From Xenococcaceae cyanobacterium MO_167.B27 (GTDB lineage: Bacteria > Cyanobacteriota > Cyanobacteriia > Cyanobacteriales > Xenococcaceae), in NCBI GenBank assembly GCA_030065935.1, contig JASJCP010000064.1, forward strand, positions 1-48,362: a stretch of DNA of 48,362 nucleotides, given 5' to 3'. The position numbers were made by a program, and so were the translations under genes. Numbering within the stretch: the first letter of the stretch is position 1; each line of letters starts with the position of its first letter. The notes beneath the pieces are model-generated. The model made no database searches. It was given only the letters and a program-made list of their open reading frames with translations, and was not told the origin of the DNA. Shown one piece after another: positions 41,631-48,362 of this stretch.

Positions 41631-42671
41631 ATGCTTCTCAAACAATTTAAAAAATTAGTAGTGCTAAGTTTGACAGGGGTGCTGATAGTAATTATCTTAA
41701 ACTTATTAACAGTTGCACCACCTCATAAACCACAATCAAATAATTTAGTTAAAGGAGTTTGGTTAACTCATCTAGGAAATTCGTTTTTAACTTATACAAC
41801 AGCAATAGATAACGTATTTCATCAATTATCACTGCTCAATTTTAATCGAGTGTATATCTCGGTGTATAACAAGGGTACAATTTACCCCAGTGAATACGCT
41901 CTCAGAAATCATCAAGTATCTTTACCCTGGACAGACCCATTAAGTTCCACAATTAAACAAGGAAAACGTCAAGGGTTAAAAATTTATGCTTGGTACGAAT
42001 ATGGGATGATGCTAAATAAATATGATAAGTTAGCCCAAAAACATCCAGATTGGCTCTTAAAAACTGATAATGGAACACAGTTAATCAATAATAATCTTTG
42101 GCTGAACCCAGGAAATCCCGAAGTAGAGCAATATTGGATTAATTTATTGACCGAAGTAGCGGAAAAATATCCCGAACTAGATGGAATTCAACTAGACGAT
42201 CATTGGGGAATCCCCAAAGCATTTGGAAATAAAAGATTAGAGATGAATAACCTTACAAAAAAGGTTGTAGAAGCAGTTAGAAAAGTGAATAGCAATTTAA
42301 TTATTTCGGTTTCTCCTAACCCCTATCATTTTGCAGTAAAAAATTACAATCAAGATTGGATAAAATGGGTAAAAGAAAAACTAGTAGATGAAATTATAAT
42401 CCAGATTTATCGACCGACAGCTACAGAAGTAGCAAGAAGTCTCACAGACTCGGGAATCAAAACGGCTCATCAATATATACCAGTGGGAGTTGGAATTTAC
42501 ACAGGTAATTTTTGGTCAAGGAAATCTTTAACAGAAATTGCCGAGCAAGTATCAGTAGTCAAAAAGTATAATTATGGTTATTCTTTGTTTTGTTGGGAAT
42601 ATTTATTTACCCCTTTACACAATAGCTCACGACAAGAGAGAGAAGCAGTTTTTAAAGTAGTTAATTTTTAA
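41631..42671 (+). CDS. GHL10/UPF0748-type glycoside hydrolase-like protein
   Basis: A 346-residue protein from the ATG at 41631, which has GGAG at about 41612 (a TTG at 41592 would add 13 residues). An N-terminal signal-anchor (LKQFKKLVVLSLTGVLIVII, then LNLLTVAPP) exports or tethers it. The domain starts with KGVWLTHLGNSFLTYTTAID, typical of the GHL10 TIM-barrel family. It contains LKIYAWYEYGMMLNKYDKLA, WLNPGNPEVEQYWINLLTEV and DGIQLDDHWGIP, whose acids are the putative catalytic residues, and ends with GYSLFCWEYLFTP. Relatives are thought to act on cell-wall or extracellular glycans. The substrate is unknown. Confidence 0.85.
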   Translation: MLLKQFKKLVVLSLTGVLIVIILNLLTVAPPHKPQSNNLVKGVWLTHLGNSFLTYTTAIDNVFHQLSLLNFNRVYISVYNKGTIYPSEYALRNHQVSLPWTDPLSSTIKQGKRQGLKIYAWYEYGMMLNKYDKLAQKHPDWLLKTDNGTQLINNNLWLNPGNPEVEQYWINLLTEVAEKYPELDGIQLDDHWGIPKAFGNKRLEMNNLTKKVVEAVRKVNSNLIISVSPNPYHFAVKNYNQDWIKWVKEKLVDEIIIQIYRPTATEVARSLTDSGIKTAHQYIPVGVGIYTGNFWSRKSLTEIAEQVSVVKKYNYGYSLFCWEYLFTPLHNSSRQEREAVFKVVNF

Positions 42672-42789
42672 CATTTATAATTAGACGGGGAATTAGGATT
42701 GGGGACCAGGGTAAGCGCAAGAAAATTTACGCATCAGATGGGTTAGAGTGTAAAGGAATCGAAGCGTTAAGAACTTGAGCGCAAATACG

Positions 42790-43500
42790 TTACATCCTCG
42801 CCACGGCTCGCTTCGCCGTCTTGATGCAGTCGCTCATGGGGGACAGCCAAGGGGCTGACACCTGAACTTGGTTCAGGTGCTTGAACGCCCCGTCCAAGAC
42901 CGCGCTGCATCGCCTTTTGACGGATGCTTCGTTTGAAGCTCGTTTCTTGATTGAGTAGATTAATGCAAATCGCTTTAGCAAAGCGATATTTTCAGGAGCA
43001 TTGCCTGTACGAATACGGCAGGCATCTTCCCCAAAACTCACATCGCTCTATCCAATGGAGTTGGTTCTCAATTTGACCTGTGCCCCTAAATCAATTACTA
43101 AACTGCTCAACCAAGCGTTGAAGCTCTTTTCGCTCATCTTGAGGTGAAATTCTTTCAAATAACCTTCGGTAAGTATCGGCACTCGGAATCCCAAAAGCTA
43201 ACTTCAAGAAGCTAGATAACCATTGCTCATGACTCACGCCCCCTCATTTCAATATCTTCCCATCCTTGCGCTCCGCCAATTGTCGCGAGGAAGGCGGTGC
43301 CGAAGGCAACCGCAGAGCGGGTCGCCATAATACTGATAAATGGATGAAGCACACGAAGAAGAGCCTCTGGGGTCTTCTAAATCCTTAAAATGTTCTGCTA
43401 ATTGTTGCTGTATTTGTTCACAATCGATGGCAGGTCTAAGTGACGAGGATTTATTGCTTTTGTTTATGGAGACAGACGCTTCACCAAAACCTTTAACCAT
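42790..43500 (-). pseudogene. Collapsed ISAs1-family transposase
   Basis: Minus-strand pieces of one transposase occur in order but in different frames. The N-terminal part is DCEQIQQQLAEHFKDLEDPR (from 43500). GGAQGWEDIE and WLSSFLKLAFGIPSADTYRR plus LFERISPQDERKELQ follow in other frames (about 43320-43090). GQIENQLHWI then jumps frame to DVSFGEDACRIRTGNAPENI plus ALLKRFAL (43041 onward), and NQETSFKRSIRQKAMQRGL is again in another frame. The central section carrying most of the DDE catalytic core, roughly 180-200 residues, is missing. The 83-residue frames at 43249-43500 and 42790-43041 are just fragments of it. The element is inactive. I could not locate inverted ends or a target duplication. 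Confidence 0.85.
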
Positions 43501-43750
43501 CGGGAATCCTGATTATTCTCTTAGCATATTACAGCTTCATTTTTCTTGCGCTTACCCTGGATTGGGGACTGGGTCAGAGATTCTAGGTAGGAGGTAAAAA
43601 GTAGCCAGTTACTTGCTACTTAATAAACTTCCTCCTTCCTCCTTTTATTAACCCATAAAAGTAAAATTTAAGTAAATCAAACTAGTTAACCAAAAATTAT
43701 CAATTCCATGATTAAAATAATCTTAAGTTAATAGGCAAGAACTATAAGAA

Positions 43751-44257
43751 ATGAACAAGATTTTAGAAGCATCAATGATATTGGGAATTGTACTAACTGT
43801 CCAACCAGTGATCGCATATCCTGTTGAATCTGATACTAGTAAAAATACAGTTTCATCAACTCAAGTTCTGAATAATCAGCAATATGTCAATCCTGTACCT
43901 GAAACACAAGACCCTAGAATGGAGGAAATCGTTTTTGACTTTAATAACTCTTATGACTATGGAACTTGTTTAGATGCAATTTTACTAGCTTATGAAGATC
44001 GAGAATTTGAACTTGAACTAGCTCCTAAAAATGATTGTACTAACAATGTTTTCAGTGTCTTTGGTCAAGATTTATCAAAAGATATCACTTTACAGTTAAT
44101 TAAATTAGCTAACTCTCATGCTACTACGGAATTAGGAGGAACTAAACTTTATCCTTCCCTGGGTTTGAGAAGAAGAGTAGCTATAAATCTGGGATATATC
44201 TACGATATTGACAGAAAAAATAACGACGTTCTACAATATGTCATTTCTGAGCAGTAA
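43751..44257 (+). CDS. Small secreted protein of unknown function
   Basis: 168 residues starting with a probable signal peptide (MNKILEASMILGIVLTVQPV, then IAYP; cleavage about residue 22). The mature protein begins with a Ser/Thr/Asn-rich stretch, followed by a compact region (FDFNNSYDYGTCLDAILLAY; FELELAPKNDCTNNVFSVFG; DITLQLIKLANSHATTELGG). Its two cysteines could form a disulfide. The C-terminus (RRRVAINLGYIYDIDRKNND) is charged. I recognise no family. It is a single gene that converges on speE, with its own upstream AT-rich region. Confidence 0.6.
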   Translation: MNKILEASMILGIVLTVQPVIAYPVESDTSKNTVSSTQVLNNQQYVNPVPETQDPRMEEIVFDFNNSYDYGTCLDAILLAYEDREFELELAPKNDCTNNVFSVFGQDLSKDITLQLIKLANSHATTELGGTKLYPSLGLRRRVAINLGYIYDIDRKNNDVLQYVISEQ

Positions 44258-44289
44258 ACAAAGCACTTTATTTCCACGACACTTACTAT

Positions 44290-45165
44290 CTATTGTGCAA
44301 TCATGTTTTTAATATAGGTGGGTAAAGCAAAAGCAGATTGATGCACATCCGCATTGTAATAACTTAAATTGTACTTCTGAGCAAATTGTGTAGCGCGATC
44401 GCGCTTAAAGCTCAGAGGATGCAATCCTTGTTTAGAACAATAAGTTAAACTCCACATCCCACTAGGATACATGGGAATAAATACTAAATAACAATGTACC
44501 TTGTCATTATCAAAAACTTGGCATAGACAGTGATTCAGTTCCACAAAGGCTTTAGGATTAAAACAGGGCGATTCACTTTGTACTGTAACTAAACCACCAG
44601 GACGTAAGCAGCGATAAACATCTTGGTAAAATGATTTAGTGAATAATCCTTCAGAGGGACCCACGGGGTCGGAAGAGTCAATAATAATTAAATCGTAGCT
44701 ACTATCAGCAGCCTCTTTAACAAATTTAATTCCATCTTCAATCAATAGCTTTAACTTGGGATGATCCAAAGCTGAAGCAATATCAGGTAAAAACTGTTTT
44801 GATCCGCGTACTACTACTTCATCAATTTCTACCATAGTAATAGTTTTTAGATTCTCGTGGCGCGCTAGTTCCCGAACTGTTCCCCCATCTCCACCACCAA
44901 TTACCAACACATCTTTAATACTAGAGTTGGTTAACATTGGTACATGAACCAGCATTTCATGATAGGATGCTTCATCTGCTTCCGTACACATTACCATGCG
45001 GTCAATAGTCAACATTTTACCGCGATCGCAAGTCTCAAATACTTCTACTGTTTGATAAGGGGATTTTTCATAAAATAGTCGTTCTTTAATACGAATAGAT
45101 AAAGCAGTGCGATCGTTACTGTCAATTACCCATTCATCAGGATTAAATTCTAAAGGGTTATTCAT
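44290..45165 (-). CDS. speE: Polyamine aminopropyltransferase (spermidine synthase)
   Basis: A 291-residue enzyme that transfers the aminopropyl group of decarboxylated S-adenosylmethionine to putrescine or a related diamine. The cofactor site reads VLVIGGGDGGTVRELARHEN, followed by TITMVEIDEVVVRGSKQFLP. The catalytic segment YDLIIIDSSDPVGPSEGLFT holds the conserved Asp pair, and CTEADEASYHEMLVHVPM precedes the fold. Length is normal. It faces the NTPase-TPR gene divergently with 177 bp between. Confidence 0.94.
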   Translation of the reverse strand: MNNPLEFNPDEWVIDSNDRTALSIRIKERLFYEKSPYQTVEVFETCDRGKMLTIDRMVMCTEADEASYHEMLVHVPMLTNSSIKDVLVIGGGDGGTVRELARHENLKTITMVEIDEVVVRGSKQFLPDIASALDHPKLKLLIEDGIKFVKEAADSSYDLIIIDSSDPVGPSEGLFTKSFYQDVYRCLRPGGLVTVQSESPCFNPKAFVELNHCLCQVFDNDKVHCYLVFIPMYPSGMWSLTYCSKQGLHPLSFKRDRATQFAQKYNLSYYNADVHQSAFALPTYIKNMIAQ

Positions 45166-45342
45166 TGCATTTATATCTAAATAAAATTAATTAGACATAA
45201 TATTTTACTCTCAACTGGGATTTAAAGGAAAAAGCAGGATTTTAGAGCTAACAAGATGGGCTAAACTGGGTAAAAGAAAGGGTTGTCTGACAAATTATCT
45301 TCATAGCGGAGTTTACCCAACTACCAGAAGCAAATCAACAAC

Positions 45343-48300
45343 ATGATTCAGTTAATTGCACAAATACTGGCTCAAATTCAAATTCAAATAAATCCTCAAC
45401 CTCCAGTGAACCCAAATAGTATAGATATCAAAACAATAGGAATTCTCTTCACCATTATTACTACTATCTGGGGAGTGATTTGGTGGTATCGAAAGCAACT
45501 GCGAAGTAGTAAATTTTCTATTGATACGACTCCTTTTGAAGTTTTACCACCCAAGAGTGATATTCTTGCTGTAGTTTTTCCTGGGAATAAAAAAAATCCT
45601 TTGGCTGATGCTGCAATTAAATATCAACAAAGATTATCTGATAGAGATATTAAACAAGAACTTATTAATAAGTTAGAATCACAAGATTGGGTACTTATTT
45701 TAGGGAGGACCGGCTTAGGTAAAACTAGAGAAGCTGCGGAAGTTACTCAAGTTTTTAATAATGAAGATTGGACAGTTTTATATCTAAAAGATTGGGAATG
45801 GTTAGATTTACCTACAAGGAAGCAGTTAAAAGAATTAAATCAAACTCGTAAAATACTTTTCTTCTTAGACGATCTTAATCGTAAAATGGCTTTTGGCTTA
45901 AAAGATAAATCTCCTCAAGCGGAAGAATTACCTTTAGCACCTCTCACCAAGCCTCTACAAATTAGATTATTAGAAACTATTACAGAATATCAAGAGAATT
46001 TTGATTACATAAAAGTTATTGCAACAGCTAGAAACGAAAAGCAACCAGAAAATAACACTAGAATTAGTGAATGGGAAAAATTAGATTGGGATAAATATCC
46101 TAATTTTTGGGAAAAATTCACTATCTATAATTTACCCACACCAGAAGATAATGCTGTGGTACATCTTTTACAAGATACTATTCCTAAGACTGGTATTACA
46201 GCAAATGAAACAGACTATATAACTATTGCCAAGCGCAACGACAGAACTTTTAGAAACGTAGTAGAAAATTTAACTAGAATCAAGAATCGTGGATTAGATT
46301 TTACTGTAGAAAACTATCGAGATACTCTCAGGCAAAATTGGGATGAACATTATCAAAATGCTATCAATAAATATCCTTTATCTAAGTATATATATGATGC
46401 TATTGATTTGCTACTGCAAATAGGAATACCTTTAGCTAAAACCACAGTTTTGCCTACTACAAAATTGTTAATGGAAGTTCCTAAATGGCAATTTTGGCAC
46501 AAGAAAAATATTAACAAAGCCTTAGCTTATTTAACGGAAGTAGAAAACATTTATCAACCCCGTGATGGACAAATTGAAGCTAAGGGAAGCACTATCGAGA
46601 TTAATTCATCTTATATTTTAGATTTATACAATATTTTTATTTTTTATTTTCAGAAATCAAGGGAACTGAAGCAAAAAATATCATTTTTATCACCTTTATT
46701 GTTTTACTTGTATGAATATAAACATTATCATCAAATAATTAGTCTCTGCGATTATGAAATTAATTATTTTGGGTATAATTCAGAACTTTTATGCTTTTTA
46801 TGGGGAACAAAAGGTATTGCTTTACGTAATTTAGCAAGATTCGAGGAAGCAATTGAATCTTACGATAAAGCACTAAAATTTAATCCTGATAAAGATTCAG
46901 CTTGGTATATGCGTGGTATTGCTTTAGGTCATTTAGCAAGATTCGAGGAAGCAATTGAATCTTACGATAAAGCACTAAAATTTAATCCTGATAAAGATTC
47001 AGCTTGGTATATGCGTGGTATTGCTTTAGGTAATTTAGCAAGATTCGAGGAAGCAATTGAATCTTACGATAAAGCACTAGAAATTAAACCTGATGATGAT
47101 TCAGCTTGGAATAACCGTGGTATTGCTTTAGGTAATTTAGCAAGATTCGAGGAAGCAATTGAATCTTACGATAAAGCACTAGAAATTAAACCTGATGATG
47201 ATTCAGCTTGGAATAACCGTGGTAATGCTTTAGGTAATTTAGCAAGATTCGAGGAAGCAATTGAATCTTATGACAAAGCTCTAGAAATTAATCCTGATGA
47301 TGATTCAGCTTGGTATATGCGTGGTAATGCTTTAGATGATTTAGGAAGATTCGATGATGCGATCGACTCCTATGACAAGGCTCTAGAAATTAATCCTGAT
47401 GATGATTCAGCTTGGATGATCCGTGGTATTGCTTTAGGTAAATTAGGAAGATTCGAGGAAGCAATTGAATCTTACGATAAAGCACTAAAATTTAATCCTG
47501 ATAAAGATTCAGCTTGGTATATGCGTGGTATTGCTTTAGATAATTTAGCAAGATTCGAGGAAGCAATTGAATCTTACGATAAAGCACTAAAATTTAATCC
47601 TGATGATGATTCAGCTTGGTATATGCGTGGTAATGCTTTAGATGATTTAGGAAGATTCGAGGAAGCAATTGAATCTTACGATAAAGCACTAAAATTTAAT
47701 CCTGATGATGATTCAGCTTGGTATATGCGTGGTAATGCTTTAGATGATTTAGGAAGATTCGATGATGCGATCGCATCCTATGACAAAGCTCTAGAAATTA
47801 ATCCTGATGATGATTCAGCTTGGATGATCCGTGGTATTGCTTTAGGTAAATTAGGAAGATACTCTGATGAGATCGCATCTTTTGACAAAGCTCTAGAAAT
47901 TAATCCTGATAAAGATTCAGCTTGGATGATCCGTGGTATTGCTTTAGGTAATTTAGGAAGATACTCTGATGAGATCGCATCTTTTGACAAAGCTCTAGAA
48001 ATTAATCCTGATGATGATTCAGCTTGGATGATCCGTGGTATTGCTTTAGGTAAATTAGGAAGATTCGAGGAAGCAATAGACTCTTACGATAAAGCACTAG
48101 AAATTAAACCTGATGATGATTCAGCTTGGTATAACCGTGGTAATGCTTTAGGTAAATTAGGAAGATTCGATGATGCGATCGACTCCTATGACAAGGCTCT
48201 AGAAATTAATCCTGATGATGATTCAGCTTGGTATATGCGTGGTATTGCTTTAGGTAATTTAGCAAGATTCGAGGAAGCAATTGAATCTTACGATAAAGCA

Positions 48301-48362
48301 CTAGAAATTAAACCTGATGATGATTCAGCTTGGAATAACCGTGGTAATGCTTTAGGTAATTT
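45343..48362 (+). CDS. Membrane-anchored P-loop NTPase with large TPR array (3' end outside window)
   Basis: An open reading frame from the ATG at 45343 to the window edge with no stop (1006 codons seen). Residues 30-50 form one membrane helix (TIGILFTIITTIWGVIWWYR). An NTPase domain follows: Walker A GRTGLGKT at 121-128 and Walker B-like ILFFLDD at 171-177. ATARNEKQ near 225 is a possible sensor. A helical region with a winged-helix-like part (about 300-480) leads to TPR repeats from residue 491, with 15 complete 34-residue units and a 16th begun. This order (anchor, NTPase, ligand-binding repeats) resembles STAND-type signalling NTPases. No effector domain is recognisable N-terminal to the NTPase, unless the membrane helix itself is the output. 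Function is unknown. Confidence 0.8.
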   Translation, partial: MIQLIAQILAQIQIQINPQPPVNPNSIDIKTIGILFTIITTIWGVIWWYRKQLRSSKFSIDTTPFEVLPPKSDILAVVFPGNKKNPLADAAIKYQQRLSDRDIKQELINKLESQDWVLILGRTGLGKTREAAEVTQVFNNEDWTVLYLKDWEWLDLPTRKQLKELNQTRKILFFLDDLNRKMAFGLKDKSPQAEELPLAPLTKPLQIRLLETITEYQENFDYIKVIATARNEKQPENNTRISEWEKLDWDKYPNFWEKFTIYNLPTPEDNAVVHLLQDTIPKTGITANETDYITIAKRNDRTFRNVVENLTRIKNRGLDFTVENYRDTLRQNWDEHYQNAINKYPLSKYIYDAIDLLLQIGIPLAKTTVLPTTKLLMEVPKWQFWHKKNINKALAYLTEVENIYQPRDGQIEAKGSTIEINSSYILDLYNIFIFYFQKSRELKQKISFLSPLLFYLYEYKHYHQIISLCDYEINYFGYNSELLCFLWGTKGIALRNLARFEEAIESYDKALKFNPDKDSAWYMRGIALGHLARFEEAIESYDKALKFNPDKDSAWYMRGIALGNLARFEEAIESYDKALEIKPDDDSAWNNRGIALGNLARFEEAIESYDKALEIKPDDDSAWNNRGNALGNLARFEEAIESYDKALEINPDDDSAWYMRGNALDDLGRFDDAIDSYDKALEINPDDDSAWMIRGIALGKLGRFEEAIESYDKALKFNPDKDSAWYMRGIALDNLARFEEAIESYDKALKFNPDDDSAWYMRGNALDDLGRFEEAIESYDKALKFNPDDDSAWYMRGNALDDLGRFDDAIASYDKALEINPDDDSAWMIRGIALGKLGRYSDEIASFDKALEINPDKDSAWMIRGIALGNLGRYSDEIASFDKALEINPDDDSAWMIRGIALGKLGRFEEAIDSYDKALEIKPDDDSAWYNRGNALGKLGRFDDAIDSYDKALEINPDDDSAWYMRGIALGNLARFEEAIESYDKALEIKPDDDSAWNNRGNALGN
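46813..48362 (+). repeat. 102-bp tandem repeats encoding TPR units (15 plus partial)
   Basis: Units begin at 46813 and then every 102 bases exactly (46915, 47017, and so on to 48343), each starting ggtattgcttta or ggtaatgcttta. Each encodes one 34-residue TPR (W4, G8, A20, A27 and P32 of the consensus are all kept). Many units are identical over long stretches, including silent sites, and variants are shuffled between units as mosaics. The array continues past the window edge. Confidence 0.95.

Noticed and set aside
47778-47990. 70-codon minus-strand open frame
   Set aside because: It is an antisense shadow of the TPR repeats and is itself repetitive.
46813-48362. Regular 102-bp repeats that might suggest a CRISPR or minisatellite array
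   Set aside because: The repeats are translated without a break as 34-residue TPR units, and there are no unique spacers.
1-48362. tRNA, rRNA and tmRNA genes
   Set aside because: I looked for typical T-loop and conserved stretches in intergenic regions by eye and found none; a dedicated tRNA scan would settle this.

Overview
The window looks like chromosomal DNA of a cyanobacterium. Base composition is AT-rich. The HIP1-type octamer GCGATCGC recurs on both strands. The gene set includes pdhB, cdaA, uppS, lysA, hisS, ilvA, speE, folC, a PatA/CheY/CheW/MCP/CheA-type taxis operon and cyanobacterial-style heptamer repeats. I cannot fix the genus; a unicellular, pleurocapsalean or filamentous marine or soil cyanobacterium would all fit. 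I found no rRNA, tRNA, CRISPR array or riboswitch.

Region 1 (1-6.7 kb, all minus strand) is a defence and accessory island. Type I restriction-modification genes hsdM and hsdS are separated by, and followed by, toxin-antitoxin (TA) modules: a Phd-like antitoxin, a UPF0175-like antitoxin with a PIN toxin, an AbrB-like antitoxin with VapC, a UPF0175 antitoxin with a truncated DUF3368 toxin, and a DUF559 endonuclease-like protein. A leftover 3' end of a second hsdS lies between two TA modules. No hsdR is visible. A 125-bp cloverleaf palindrome sits at the left edge.

Region 2 (6.8-15.7 kb) is mostly housekeeping: a phosphatase-like protein, tldE/pmbA, pdhB, a membrane Ser/Thr kinase, rimI, a lipoprotein, then lysA, cdaA (c-di-AMP) and uppS (cell-wall lipid carrier) on the plus strand.

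Region 3 (15.8-24.4 kb, minus strand) is a taxis operon in the order PatA-like regulator, CheY, CheW, Cache-type MCP, hybrid CheA. Its CheA carries a fresh 135-bp tandem duplication.

Region 4 (24.4-28.4 kb) has a seven-repeat FG-GAP propeller protein with a dockerin-like tail and folC. Two 100-bp repeat elements (98% identical, inverted) bracket it.

Region 5 (28.4-36.7 kb) holds two IS200/IS605-like scars around a carboxylate cluster: an oxalyl-CoA-synthetase-like ligase, a PanE-like reductase and a TctC-TctB-TctA transporter. A broken sulfotransferase/SGNH-hydrolase chimera follows.

Region 6 (36.6-45.2 kb) carries a membrane protein of unknown function, YciI, hisS, an HTH protein, ilvA, a GHL10-type glycoside hydrolase, a collapsed ISAs1-family transposase, a small secreted protein and speE.

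Region 7 (45.3 kb to the end) is one very large open reading frame that runs off the window: a membrane anchor, a P-loop NTPase and at least 15 almost identical 34-residue TPR repeats. The repeats vary largely at positions that form the ligand-binding face of TPR domains. This is the strongest candidate for a new recognition or defence system here.
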